A DNA stretch of 64,000 bases from Kineococcus sp. NBC_00420 (GTDB lineage: Bacteria; Actinomycetota; Actinomycetes; Actinomycetales; Kineococcaceae): the NCBI RefSeq assembly GCF_036021035.1, contig NZ_CP107930.1:2294001-2358000 (forward strand). The letters run 5' to 3'. The notes beneath the pieces are model-generated. The model had not been told where the DNA came from. It worked only from the letters and a program-made list of their open reading frames with translations, and searched no databases. Positions 26,438 through 34,735 of this stretch are shown here, in pieces. The position numbers and the translations under genes were made by a program. The stretch's first letter is position 1. Each line of letters opens with the position of its first letter.

Positions 26438-27049
26438 ATGGCTGCGCAGATGAGCTACCCGATCCCCTACGTCGTCGAGACCACCGCCCGCGGGGAACGC
26501 ACCTCCGACGTGTTCAGCCGGTTGCTGTCGGACCGGATCGTGTTCCTGCACGGCGAGATCGACGACGGGGTCGCGAACGTCGTCATCGCCCAGCTGGTGC
26601 ACCTCGCCTCGGAGTCGCCGACGGCGGAGATCAACCTCTACATCAACTCCCCCGGCGGTTCCGCGACGGCGTTGATGGCGATCTACGACACCGTGCAGTT
26701 CGTCCAGCCGGACGTGGCGACGTTCTGCGTCGGGCAGGCGGCGTCGGCCGCCGCGGTGCTGCTGGCCGCCGGCGCTCCTGGGAAGCGCTCGGTGCTGGAG
26801 CACTCGCGGGTCCTGCTGCACCAACCGTCGGGCGGTGCGCAGGGAACGGCCGCGGACCTGCAGATCCAGGCGAAGGAGGTGCTGCGGATCCGCTCGGAGA
26901 TCGAGGAGGTCCTCGCGCGGCACACCGGTCACCCGGTCGAGCGGCTGCGCGCCGACCTCGACCGCGACCTCGTCCTGCCGGGCGCCGCGGCCGTCGCCTA
27001 CGGCGTCGCCGACCGGGTGATCACCCCGCCCCCGGCGCTGCCCGCGTGA
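26438..27049 (+). CDS. clpP: ATP-dependent Clp protease proteolytic subunit (ClpP2)
   Basis: A 203-residue ClpP. Catalytic Ser in [14 protein letters not shown], His in [12 protein letters not shown] and Asp in [12 protein letters not shown]. The N-terminus is shorter and different from ClpP1: [24 protein letters not shown] is close to typical ClpP2. It begins one base after the clpP1 stop, so expression is coupled. Confidence 0.94.
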   Translation: MAAQMSYPIPYVVETTARGERTSDVFSRLLSDRIVFLHGEIDDGVANVVIAQLVHLASESPTAEINLYINSPGGSATALMAIYDTVQFVQPDVATFCVGQAASAAAVLLAAGAPGKRSVLEHSRVLLHQPSGGAQGTAADLQIQAKEVLRIRSEIEEVLARHTGHPVERLRADLDRDLVLPGAAAVAYGVADRVITPPPALPA

Positions 27050-27059
27050 GAGCGGTTCG

Positions 27060-27416
27060 TCAGGCGACGAGGGAGAGGGAGACCGTGGGCGCGGTGGACG
27101 CGGGGGCGAAGGCCGTCGCGCTCGTCACGTCGGTGACGTAGGAACCGGTGCGCTGCAGCAGTTCCGCGAGCGGGAGTTCCAGGGCCGAGCAGATCGCGGC
27201 CAGCACCTCCGAGGAGGGTTCCTTGCGCCCGCGCTCGACCTCGGAGAGGTGCGGCAGCGACACCCTGGCCCTGACCGCGACGTCGGAGAGCGTGCGGTGC
27301 TGCTCCAGCCGTTCGGTGCGCAGGACCACGCCGATCGCGTGACGCAGCAGCGGATCCGGGCGACGACGGACCCGGTCACGGGACGCACGGGTCGGGACCA
27401 GGGTCAGCTTCGGCAC
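27060..27416 (-). CDS. clgR: XRE-family regulator, ClgR-like
   Basis: A 118-residue regulator. The HTH (residues about 25-85) reads [64 protein letters not shown], closely matching the ClgR pattern V(S)LxxLSEVERGxKExSSExL. ClgR activates clp genes in Actinobacteria and is itself degraded by ClpP. It is convergent with clpP1-clpP2, 10 bp away. A 14-bp palindrome (27430-27443) sits upstream of its start. Confidence 0.8.
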   Translation of the reverse strand: MPKLTLVPTRASRDRVRRRPDPLLRHAIGVVLRTERLEQHRTLSDVAVRARVSLPHLSEVERGRKEPSSEVLAAICSALELPLAELLQRTGSYVTDVTSATAFAPASTAPTVSLSLVA

Positions 27417-27429
27417 GGGAACCTCCAGG

Positions 27430-27443
27430 CGAGGGAACCCTCG
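27430..27443. promoter_or_regulatory. Palindrome upstream of the ClgR-like gene
   Basis: CGAGGG-AA-CCCTCG, a 14-bp perfect palindrome 14 bp upstream of the clgR start codon. It could be an autoregulatory operator. It does not resemble the published ClgR box (GTTCGC-type), so its binding protein is uncertain. Confidence 0.35.
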
Positions 27444-27466
27444 TGAAGCTACGCCCGGAGTTGGGG

Positions 27467-27509
27467 CCGCCGCGCTGCTGTCCGCTCAGGGCGGACAGCA
27501 GCGCGGCGG
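27467..27509. terminator. Strong hairpin terminator of the GAF-chemoreceptor gene
   Basis: Perfect 19-bp arms (27467-27485 and 27491-27509) around a 5-nt loop, 15 bp downstream of the chemoreceptor stop on the minus strand. It also separates that gene from clgR. Confidence 0.85.
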
Positions 27510-27523
27510 GTTCTGGGGGTGCG

Positions 27524-29077
27524 TCAGCGACGCTCGTAGACCGTCGCCATCTCGACCTGCTCGTCGATGACGTCGGAGATGCGGGCCTGGACGGTGTCGA
27601 GCTCGCGGATGATCGCCGCGGTCTCGTTGATGCCGCTGGACACCGCGTTGCTCGAGGCCTGGATCCCGGCGATCTGCTGCGCGACCCGCTGGGTGGCGTC
27701 CGCCGTCTCCCGCGCCAGGTCCTTGACCTCGCTGGCGACGACGGCGAAACCGCGGCCGAGCTCACCGGCACGGGCGGCCTCGATGGTCGCGTTGAGCGCG
27801 AGGAGGTTCGTCTGGTCGGCGATGGCGGAGATGATCTTGATGACCTCCCCCACGGCGGCCGAGGCCTGGGTGAGGGCGTCGACCTCACCGGTCATGTTCG
27901 AGGCCTGCCCGACGGCGGCGTCGGCGACCCGGCCGGCGTCCGTGACGGCGTCGCGCAACCGGGAGACGGTGTCCAGCAGCGCCGCCGAGGACGCCGCGTC
28001 GTTCTCCGAACGGCGCAGGACGTCGAGGCGTTGGGACACCAGCTGCTGCACGTTGCGCAGCGCCGAGGAGCGGGACTCGGAGAGGTCGATGACGTCGGTG
28101 GTGAAGAAGTCCATCGTCCCCACGACCTGCCCCTCGGACACGATCGGGAAGCAGACCCCGGACTTCACCCCGGCACGCTGCGCCGCGGGGGCCCGCACGC
28201 AGTCGGTCATCTCGGCGAGGTCGCGGACGAAGACGAGGTCACGGGCCCGCCAGGCACGACCGGAGAGGCCGACCCCCTCGGCGAAGCTCGCGGACAGGGT
28301 GACCCGGCGGAACTCCTCGCCGGCCGAACCCGACTCCACCTGGAACTTGAGGGTGTTGCTGGCGGGGTCGAGCGCCCAGTAGGACCCGTAGGCCCAGCCG
28401 AAGGCCTCGCGCACCGTCTCCAGCGCCCGGCGCAGCGCGCCGTCCTGGTTGCGGGCGTCACCGACGCTGGACACGACGGACGTGACGGCGGCCCGGTCGT
28501 TGAGGGTCTCCTGCAGGCCTGCGGTGTCGAGCGCGCGCCGACGGGCGTGCGCAGCGACGCGGGCGATGGCCCGCCACTTCTCGGCGCGGCCGCCGAAGAA
28601 CGGCAGCTCGTTGTAGGAGTAGTACTCCTGCAGGCCGATGACCCGGCCGTCCTCGACGATGGGGACCTTGGCGCCGCTGCCCGCCCCGGCCGCGTGGGCC
28701 AGGTGCCAGCGCGGGGAGTTCAGGGCGTCCGGGGTGGCGTCGCACTGCACCGGTTCGCGCGTCGAGATGGCCCGACCGCCGCAGCCCTCCCCCGGCGTGA
28801 TCAACGTCGAGCGGGACCCGGCGAGGGCGGGGGCCAGCGAACCCACCTCACCGGCGAGGCGGAACCGGCCGTCGGGACCCGGCACCCAGATCGCTCCGTA
28901 GCAGAGGTCCAGCGCCTCGACGAGCGCCCGGACGCAGGCCAGCTGCGCCTCGAGCTCGGTGGTGATGCCGGAGTCGAGGGCCGCGAGGACCGCCTCCAGC
29001 GCCTCGACGTCGCGGGGCATCGGACCGGTGAAGACCGCGCCGCCGGCCGAGACCGAGCCCTTCTTGCGTCCGAACAC
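27524..29077 (-). CDS. Soluble methyl-accepting chemotaxis protein with two GAF domains
   Basis: A 517-residue cytoplasmic receptor with no membrane helix. Two GAF domains cover about 30-185 and 215-345; [19 protein letters not shown] and [19 protein letters not shown] are matching blocks of each. A signalling coiled coil follows, with the MCP hairpin tip [41 protein letters not shown] (residues about 435-475). The usual CheR/CheB methylation helices and HAMP are missing. It probably senses an intracellular ligand, redox state or c-nucleotide. A sigma-28-like promoter and a strong terminator make it a single-gene unit. Confidence 0.93.
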   Translation of the reverse strand: MFGRKKGSVSAGGAVFTGPMPRDVEALEAVLAALDSGITTELEAQLACVRALVEALDLCYGAIWVPGPDGRFRLAGEVGSLAPALAGSRSTLITPGEGCGGRAISTREPVQCDATPDALNSPRWHLAHAAGAGSGAKVPIVEDGRVIGLQEYYSYNELPFFGGRAEKWRAIARVAAHARRRALDTAGLQETLNDRAAVTSVVSSVGDARNQDGALRRALETVREAFGWAYGSYWALDPASNTLKFQVESGSAGEEFRRVTLSASFAEGVGLSGRAWRARDLVFVRDLAEMTDCVRAPAAQRAGVKSGVCFPIVSEGQVVGTMDFFTTDVIDLSESRSSALRNVQQLVSQRLDVLRRSENDAASSAALLDTVSRLRDAVTDAGRVADAAVGQASNMTGEVDALTQASAAVGEVIKIISAIADQTNLLALNATIEAARAGELGRGFAVVASEVKDLARETADATQRVAQQIAGIQASSNAVSSGINETAAIIRELDTVQARISDVIDEQVEMATVYERR

Positions 29078-29124
29078 GTCGGTCCCCCCCGAATCACGAA
29101 GCTTCTAGAAGCACTGCTCCCATC

Positions 29125-29153
29125 TCATCGGCCGAACGGGTGGCGGGCTTGAG
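29125..29153 (-). promoter_or_regulatory. Predicted sigma-28 (FliA/WhiG-type) promoter of the GAF-chemoreceptor
   Basis: On the minus strand CTCAAG (29153-29148) -N15- GCCGATGA (29132-29125), close to the sigma-28 consensus TAAA-N15-GCCGATAA. It is 48 bp upstream of the receptor start. Confidence 0.65.
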
Positions 29154-29159
29154 GTGCGG

Positions 29160-29663
29160 TCAGGACAGGTGTTCGCGCATCGCGGCGAGCCCGCGGTGGG
29201 CGTTGCTGCGCACGGTGCCCGTGGTGACGTCGAGCAGGTCGGCGATCTGCTCGTCGGAGTAGTCCTCGAAGTGGCGCAGCACGAGGACCGTCCGCTGCTT
29301 GGTCGGCAGCTTGCGCAGCGCCTCGAGCAGCGCGTCCCGGTCGGCGATCTGGTTCGTGGAGTCCGCGAGACCGGCGTCGGGGAGGACCTCCGTCGCGTGC
29401 TCCCGGCGGGCCGCCCGGCGCCAGAACGACGTCGAGGCGTTGACCACCATGCGGTTGACGTAGGCGACCGGGTCGTCGGCCGTGCTGACCCGGCCCCACT
29501 TGAGCAGGGCCTTCGCCAGCACGTCCTGCACGACGTCCTCGGCCGTGTGCGGGTCGCGCAGCAACCCGCGCGCCAGGCGGACCAGCGCAGGACCACGGGC
29601 CTCGACGAACTCCTCGAAGGTCAACCTGGCGACCTCCTGGTCACTGCGGGTGCTCACGGTCAT
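29160..29663 (-). CDS. SigE-family ECF RNA polymerase sigma factor
   Basis: A 167-residue sigma-70 family protein. Region 2 holds FEEFVEARGPALVRLARGLLRDPHTAEDVVQDVLAKALLKWGRV, and region 4 holds LRKLPTKQRTVLVLRHFEDYSDEQIADLLDVTTGTVRSNAHRGLAAMREHL. The spacing and RLARGLL/DLLD motifs match the actinobacterial SigE-family ECFs. ATG 29663 overlaps the stop of the upstream membrane-protein gene (ATGA), so the pair is translationally coupled with the membrane protein first. A symmetric ECF-type promoter lies upstream of the operon. Confidence 0.93.
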   Translation of the reverse strand: MTVSTRSDQEVARLTFEEFVEARGPALVRLARGLLRDPHTAEDVVQDVLAKALLKWGRVSTADDPVAYVNRMVVNASTSFWRRAARREHATEVLPDAGLADSTNQIADRDALLEALRKLPTKQRTVLVLRHFEDYSDEQIADLLDVTTGTVRSNAHRGLAAMREHLS

Positions 29664-30487
29664 CGTGGCGCACCGCCCGCGTCCTGCAGCGCCGCGGCCT
29701 TGGCGAGGGCGGTCGTCGCGAGGTCGGCGGCCTGGGTGAGGGCGTCGCTGCTGGTCGGCTGGTAGCTCTCCAGGTCGACCCGCACGACGAGCTGTCCCTG
29801 GCGCGCGACGACCGCGGAACGCCACATGGGGTTGGTGCCGGACTGCTGGTACAGCGCCGTTCCGGCGACGACCTGGTCGGCCCGGACACCGACCTGGTCC
29901 GCGAGCTGCCACGGCGCGGTCTCGTCGCCCTGCTGCCTGCACGCCTGTGCGTCGGTCTCCACGCCGGCCATCCAGTCCTCGGCGGCCGCACCCCGGAACA
30001 GCATCACCCGCACCGAGGCGTTCTCGGGATAGGGCTGGGCCACCGACGGCGTCCCGCCCCAGCTGAGACCGCGTGAGTCGACGACGCTCGCCGCTCCGTC
30101 GTAGGCCACGTCCGTGCAGAAACCGGTGTCGGTCGTCGGGGCGGGGTCGTCCAGGGGCTCCACCCCCGGTAGGACGGCCGTCGCCTCCGGCGTCGTCGGC
30201 AGCAGCGCGTCCGGGATGGCCGCCACGGTGCTCGGCGACGGGGTCGCCGTCGCGATCGGGACGACGGTCGGCGGCGTGCCGGGCCACTGGGAGATCCCGA
30301 TCGGCACCCCGAGGGCGAGGACCGCGACGACGCCGGCCATCCCCTGCCGACGCCGTCGGATCGTGCGGGCGCGCCCCCGCGCACCCGCCGCGAGAGCGTT
30401 CACGTCGACCCCGGCGTCCGCCGATCCTGCGCGCTGCAACGCGCGGACGACCTCCGCCTCGTCGACTCCCCTCCTGTGCTCGCTCAT
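29660..30487 (-). CDS. Membrane-anchored protein, putative anti-sigma partner
   Basis: A 275-residue protein. The N-terminal 45 residues are cytoplasmic and helical (VDEAEVVRALQRAGSADAGVDVNALAAGARGRARTIRRRR), followed by one membrane helix GMAGVVAVLALGVPIGIS and a Pro/Thr-rich linker, then an extracytoplasmic domain with two Cys (GFCTDV, QACRQQ) that may form a disulfide. This topology, and coupling to an ECF sigma gene, suggests a sensor or anti-sigma protein, though no ZAS motif is present. It precedes the sigma gene. RBS AGAGGGGG supports ATG 30487. Confidence 0.7.
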   Translation of the reverse strand: MSEHRRGVDEAEVVRALQRAGSADAGVDVNALAAGARGRARTIRRRRQGMAGVVAVLALGVPIGISQWPGTPPTVVPIATATPSPSTVAAIPDALLPTTPEATAVLPGVEPLDDPAPTTDTGFCTDVAYDGAASVVDSRGLSWGGTPSVAQPYPENASVRVMLFRGAAAEDWMAGVETDAQACRQQGDETAPWQLADQVGVRADQVVAGTALYQQSGTNPMWRSAVVARQGQLVVRVDLESYQPTSSDALTQAADLATTALAKAAALQDAGGAPR

Positions 30488-30527
30488 GCCGGTCCCCCTC
30501 TGCGAGAGCCGGACTGTCCGGCGTCTC

Positions 30528-30565
30528 CGTGCAACAGACGCGCTGCTCCGTGCGTCTGTTGCACG
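30528..30565. promoter_or_regulatory. Symmetric bidirectional ECF-type promoter
   Basis: A perfect 14-bp inverted repeat, CGTGCAACAGACGC (30528-30541) and its complement (30552-30565), with a 10-bp centre. Each strand contains GCAAC, then exactly 17 bp, then CGTCTGTT, resembling ECF -35 (GGAAC-like) and -10 (CGTC) elements. The two promoters interlock within the palindrome. One reads toward the sigma operon, the other toward the lipoprotein. Confidence 0.55.
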
Positions 30566-31287
30566 TGAGCTCCAGGAAATTCACCCAGCTCCTGACCGTC
30601 GCGACGATGACCGTGGCCCTCGGGGCGTGCAGCGCCGGGTCGGGCGACTCGCCCGCTGTCCAGCCCTCCAGCACCAGCCCCCGTCCCAGCAGCGCGAGCA
30701 GCCCCACGACGACGGCACCGGTCGCCGATCCGGCAGCGCAGGAGGCCCTGCCGCAGCTGGCCCGGCAGCAGGGTGCGCAGACGTCGGCGCTCGCGCCCGC
30801 CGTGGGTCAGGACTCCCCCGACCTCGCGGTGCTGGCGAGCACGACCGACGACATCAGCACCTCGATCTCGTTCTGGGCCTGGGACGGGTCGGCCTTCCAG
30901 CCGGCGGGGAGCGTCACCGCCGACGAACCCCTGCTGCCCCGACGCTCGCCGGAGTGGCACTACCTGACCGGCGGTCTCTACCCCGACGCCGTCGTCTACC
31001 TGCAGGGCGGCTCGATGAGCGGCGGCGTCGACGCCGTCATCGCCCGCCACGAGACCGACGGCTCGTGGCGGTTCGTCCCGCTGGAGGGACAGAGCGGGGA
31101 CGGGATCGCCGTCGAGGACGACGTGTACGCGCACAACCCCGTCTTCGACGAGGGGTTCACCTTCGTGACCCGTGTGCAGGGGGGCGGTCCGGTGGCGGTG
31201 ACCTACTGGCGCTACGAGGAGGGCGCCGGGAGGAGCTGGTTCACCCGCTCCCCCGCCCCGGACCCCGAGGCTACGAGAACCCCGTGA
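30565..31287 (+). CDS. Secreted lipoprotein, unknown function
   Basis: A 240-residue lipoprotein. The signal peptide ends VALGAC|S (lipobox L-G-A-C, Cys about residue 20), followed by a Ser/Pro/Thr-rich linker and a globular domain from about residue 60. That domain has beta-strand motifs SISFWAWDGSAF and AVTYWRYEEGAG. GTG 30565 is chosen; no Shine-Dalgarno exists and the start coincides with the last base of the symmetric promoter, so the mRNA is likely leaderless. It is predicted to belong to the regulon of the adjacent ECF sigma factor. No family is recognised. Confidence 0.75.
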   Translation: MSSRKFTQLLTVATMTVALGACSAGSGDSPAVQPSSTSPRPSSASSPTTTAPVADPAAQEALPQLARQQGAQTSALAPAVGQDSPDLAVLASTTDDISTSISFWAWDGSAFQPAGSVTADEPLLPRRSPEWHYLTGGLYPDAVVYLQGGSMSGGVDAVIARHETDGSWRFVPLEGQSGDGIAVEDDVYAHNPVFDEGFTFVTRVQGGGPVAVTYWRYEEGAGRSWFTRSPAPDPEATRTP

Positions 31288-31392
31288 CGGCGACACCGCG
31301 GTGGCCGTGAGCACTCATCCGGCGGCGCGCACGGCCAGACGCCCATCCGCTGGTTCGTCCGGGTGACAGGACCTCGTCACACCAGTTGAACT

Positions 31393-31421
31393 CTCAAGCA
31401 ACTAGTGCGGTACGTCGAACT
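31393..31421 (+). promoter_or_regulatory. Possible sigma-28-type promoter of the second chemoreceptor
   Basis: CTCAAG (31393-31398) -N15- GTCGAACT (31414-31421). The -35 and spacing equal those at 29125-29153; the -10 keeps G-CGA but is otherwise weak. The expected start of transcription is near 31428, next to ATG 31423/31429. Confidence 0.4.
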
Positions 31422-31422
31422 G

Positions 31423-33015
31423 ATGCACATGCGCAAACGACTGGGTGACCTGAAGATCGCCGGCAAGCTCGCTCTCGGCTTCGGGGCCGTCTGCCTCCTC
31501 CTGATCGCGGCGGTCGGCCTGGGCGTGCAGACCCTGCACACCTCGCAGGCCACCATCGCGGCGATGTCGGACGTCGTCGTCCCCGGCGTGCAGTACAGCG
31601 GGACCGTGAAGTACGCCTTCGCCCAGACGCGGTTGGACCTGACCTCCACCGCGCTGGCCTCCGACCCGGCCGCGCTGGGCACGGCGCAGTCGGCGCTGGC
31701 CTCCGACGACGCCACGCTCGACACGGCGTGGAAGGGCTACCTCGACACCTCGCCCGTCTCCACCCAGGCCGACCGCGACTCCTTCGCCGCGGACCTGGCG
31801 GCGTTCCGCGAGGCCCGCAAGGACCTCGTGGCCGCCGCGACCGCCGGAAACCTCGACGCCTTCAAGGCGGCGCGCGACAGCGAGATCCTGCCCCTGGCCA
31901 CCCGGATCAACACCACGCTGGACCGCATCCAGAAGGCCGAGGTCGACAACGCCAAGGCCACCTCGGCCCTGGGGGCCGCGCGCTACCACCAGTCGTTCCT
32001 GCTCCTCGTCGGGCTCGGTGTGGTGGCGCTGCTGGTGGCCGCGGTCATCGCCGTCGTCGTGGCCCGCTCCATCACCCGCCCGCTGGCGCGGACGGCGGCC
32101 GTCGTCCGGGGGCTGGCCGAAGGTCGCCTGGACCAGCGCGTGGCTCACCCCGCCGCCGACGAGATCGGCCAGCTCGCCCACGCCGTCGACACGACCATGG
32201 ACAAGCTGACCGCGACCCTCACCGAGATCACCGCCACCGCCGACGTCCTGGCCGGCTCCAGCGAGGAACTCTCCGCCGTGGCCACCCAGCTCTCCTCCGG
32301 CGCCGAGGAGTCCGCCGCCCAGACCCAGGTCGTCTCCGCGGCCGCCGAGGAGATCAGCGCCAACATCGGGACCGTGGCCGCTGCCGGTGAGCAGATGACC
32401 GCGGCCATCGGTGAGATCGCCACCTCCACCGCCGACGCCTCGACCACGGCAGCCTCCGCCGTCGGCGCCGTCGACGGTGCCGTCCAGACCCTGCAGCGCC
32501 TCTCGACGTCCAGCCAGGAGATCGGCGACGTCGTCAAGCTCATCACCTCGATCGCCCAGCAGACCAACCTCCTCGCCCTCAACGCCACCATCGAAGCGGC
32601 CCGCGCCGGGGAGATGGGCAAGGGCTTCGCCGTCGTCGCCGGTGAGGTCAAGGAGCTGGCCCAGCAGACCGCGCGCGCCACCGAGTCCATCACCGCCCGC
32701 GTCGCCACCACCCAGAACGACGTCGACCAGGTGGCCGGTGCCATCGGCCAGATCACCGAGGTCATCGCCCGCATCGACGCCCTGCAGTCCACCATCGCCG
32801 CCGCCGTCGAGGAACAGTCCGCCACCACGAACGAGATGGTCCGCAACGTCAGCGAGGTGTCCACCGGCAGTCAAGAGATCGCGCTGAACATCTCCGGTGT
32901 CGCAGCCGCTGCCGAGCAGACCACCAGTGGTGCCCGGCAGACCGCCACCACGGCCTCGGAGGTCTCCCGGGCCGCGACCCGCCTGAAGCAGCTCACCGGC
33001 GCCTTCACCCTCTGA
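31423..33015 (+). CDS. Transmembrane methyl-accepting chemotaxis protein
   Basis: A protein of about 530 residues. The N-terminal helix [20 protein letters not shown] enters the membrane, a four-helix-bundle sensor (about 40-195) follows, then a second membrane helix [26 protein letters not shown] domain ([20 protein letters not shown]) leads to the signalling hairpin with tip [36 protein letters not shown]. It senses an external ligand and controls CheA. Start candidates are GTG 31405, ATG 31423 and ATG 31429; the last two fit the promoter position, and [19 protein letters not shown] is a usual MCP beginning. Confidence 0.93.
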   Translation: MHMRKRLGDLKIAGKLALGFGAVCLLLIAAVGLGVQTLHTSQATIAAMSDVVVPGVQYSGTVKYAFAQTRLDLTSTALASDPAALGTAQSALASDDATLDTAWKGYLDTSPVSTQADRDSFAADLAAFREARKDLVAAATAGNLDAFKAARDSEILPLATRINTTLDRIQKAEVDNAKATSALGAARYHQSFLLLVGLGVVALLVAAVIAVVVARSITRPLARTAAVVRGLAEGRLDQRVAHPAADEIGQLAHAVDTTMDKLTATLTEITATADVLAGSSEELSAVATQLSSGAEESAAQTQVVSAAAEEISANIGTVAAAGEQMTAAIGEIATSTADASTTAASAVGAVDGAVQTLQRLSTSSQEIGDVVKLITSIAQQTNLLALNATIEAARAGEMGKGFAVVAGEVKELAQQTARATESITARVATTQNDVDQVAGAIGQITEVIARIDALQSTIAAAVEEQSATTNEMVRNVSEVSTGSQEIALNISGVAAAAEQTTSGARQTATTASEVSRAATRLKQLTGAFTL

Positions 33016-33039
33016 CCTCCCGGTCCTCGGACACCCGGG

Positions 33040-33795
33040 TCAGGCCCCCTGACCACCCGTCACCGGCAGGACCGCCCCGGAGACGAACGACGCCCGGTCG
33101 CTGAGCAGCCAGCAGGCCGCCTCGGCCATCTCCTCCGGTCGGGCGATGCGCCCCAACGGGATCGCCGCGGTCCCGGCCTCGATGATCCCGGGGCTCGCGA
33201 CCTCCCAGTCCCGCACCATGTCCGTCAACGTCAGGCCCGGCGCGATGGCGTTCACCCGGATCCCGTCCGGCCCGTAGGTCACCGCGGCGCTCGCGGTGAG
33301 GGAGTTCACGGCCCGCTTCGCCGTTCCGTACGCGGGCAACATCGGGTTCGCGTGCAGCGCCCCGATGCTGGAGGTGTTGACGATGGCGCCGCCACCGCCG
33401 GCGCGCATGGCCCGGACCTGGGCGGCGACGGCGAAGAACACCCCCTTGTGGTTCAGCCGCTGGACCCGGTCGAAGTCCTCCTCGGAGAACTCCGCGATGC
33501 CCTGCGGGGGGACGTTCATCCCCGCGTTGTTGAAGGCCGCGTCGAGGCGGCCGTGCCGTTCGAGGACGACGTCGACGACCCGCCGCACGTCCGCGACGTC
33601 GCCGAGGTCGGCGGTCACGCTCGAGACGGTGGCGCCGTGCTCGCGCAGCTCCTCGACGAGGGCGGTCATGTCGCTGCGGGCGGCGAGGACGAGCGTCGCG
33701 CCCTCCCGGGCGAACAGCCGGGCCGCGGCGGCACCGATCCCCCGGCTCGCTCCGTTGATGAGGGTCACTTTGTCCTGCAACATCTTCTCGGTCAT
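33040..33795 (-). CDS. SDR-family oxidoreductase
   Basis: A 251-residue classical SDR. The cofactor loop is INGASRGIGAAAARLFAREGA, with NNAGMN, the catalytic Ser in IVNTSSIGAL, and YGTAK plus NAIAPGLTLTDM. The C-terminus, SFVSGAVLPVTGGQGA, is the usual SDR ending. It may bind NADPH given the ARSD after strand 2. It is divergent from a MmyB-type regulator, with a palindromic operator between them, a common actinobacterial arrangement. Confidence 0.93.
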   Translation of the reverse strand: MTEKMLQDKVTLINGASRGIGAAAARLFAREGATLVLAARSDMTALVEELREHGATVSSVTADLGDVADVRRVVDVVLERHGRLDAAFNNAGMNVPPQGIAEFSEEDFDRVQRLNHKGVFFAVAAQVRAMRAGGGGAIVNTSSIGALHANPMLPAYGTAKRAVNSLTASAAVTYGPDGIRVNAIAPGLTLTDMVRDWEVASPGIIEAGTAAIPLGRIARPEEMAEAACWLLSDRASFVSGAVLPVTGGQGA

Positions 33796-33824
33796 GTCCC
33801 CACCGTGCGCGGGCCGGACGGGGA

Positions 33825-33851
33825 CAGCCAGGTACACCGCGTACCTGGCTG
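33825..33851. promoter_or_regulatory. Palindromic operator between SDR and MmyB-type regulator genes
   Basis: Perfect 11-bp arms CAGCCAGGTAC (33825-33835) and GTACCTGGCTG (33841-33851) with a 5-bp centre. It is 30 bp from each divergent start codon, the expected position for repression or activation of both genes by the adjacent HTH protein. Confidence 0.7.
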
Positions 33852-33880
33852 GGTCGGCGTCCGGGGCGCACCCTGGGGAC

Positions 33881-34735
33881 GTGGACCGCAGAGCACTCGC
33901 CGACTTCCTGCGCAGCCGGCGGGAACGGATCGCCCCGCACGACGCCGGTTTCCCGGTGGGCCGTCGCCGGACCCCGGGCCTGCGTCGGGAGGAGGTCGCC
34001 GCCCTCGCGCACGTCTCTCCGGAGCACTACACCCGCCTGGAGCAGGCGCGGGGCTCGCGGCCCTCGCGGCAGGTGCTGACGGAACTGGCCCGGGCGCTGC
34101 GGTTGTCCGACGCCGAACGCGGACACCTCTTCGACCTCGCCGGGGAACCGCTGGACCGTCCGGACGAGATCTCCACCGACGTCCCCCCGCACGTGCGGGA
34201 GCTCCTCGACCGGCTGCCCGGGACCGCCGTGCTGGTGTTCGACGCGCGGTTCGACGTCATCGCCTGGAACCCGCTGGCCGCGGCGCTGCTGGAGGACTTC
34301 TCGGCGGTCGCGCCGAAGGAGCGGAACCTGCTGCGCCGCTACTTCCTGGGCCTGGACCCCGCGACCCGGCACTACGGCCTGTCGCACGGTGAGGACTTCG
34401 CCCGCTACGCCGTGGCCCGGTTGCGCTCGGCCCTGGCCCGCTACCCCGGCGACCGCCGTCTGCGCATCCTGTTGCGGGAGTTGCGGTCCGGTAGCCCGGA
34501 GTTCGTCGAACGGTGGGAACGCGACGACGAGGTCGTCGTCACCCGGCACCTCGCCAAGGCGGTGGACCACCCCGTCGTGGGGCGCCTCGACCTCGACTGC
34601 AGCGTCCTCCTGGTCCCCGACCGGGACCAGGAGGTCGTGCTCTTCACCGCGCCGCAGGGCTCCGCGGCCGCGGAGGCCCTGGAGCTGCTCGGGGTGGTGG
34701 GGAACCAGTTCAGCGGGGCTCGTGCCGGGCGATGA
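33881..34735 (+). CDS. Helix-turn-helix regulator with MmyB-like ligand-binding domain
   Basis: A 284-residue XRE-type regulator. The HTH region LADFLRSRRERIAPHDAGFPVGRRRTPGLRREEVAALAHVSPEHYTRLEQARGSRPS (residues about 5-62) is diagnostic of MmyB-type proteins (GRRRxPGLRREEVAxLAGVS). A C-terminal domain (about 105-270) matches the MmyB fatty-acid/ligand-binding PAS-like fold, with the AWNPLAAALLEDF motif. It is divergent from an SDR, its likely target. The end overlaps the next, convergent gene by 26 bp. Confidence 0.92.
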   Translation: MDRRALADFLRSRRERIAPHDAGFPVGRRRTPGLRREEVAALAHVSPEHYTRLEQARGSRPSRQVLTELARALRLSDAERGHLFDLAGEPLDRPDEISTDVPPHVRELLDRLPGTAVLVFDARFDVIAWNPLAAALLEDFSAVAPKERNLLRRYFLGLDPATRHYGLSHGEDFARYAVARLRSALARYPGDRRLRILLRELRSGSPEFVERWERDDEVVVTRHLAKAVDHPVVGRLDLDCSVLLVPDRDQEVVLFTAPQGSAAAEALELLGVVGNQFSGARAGR

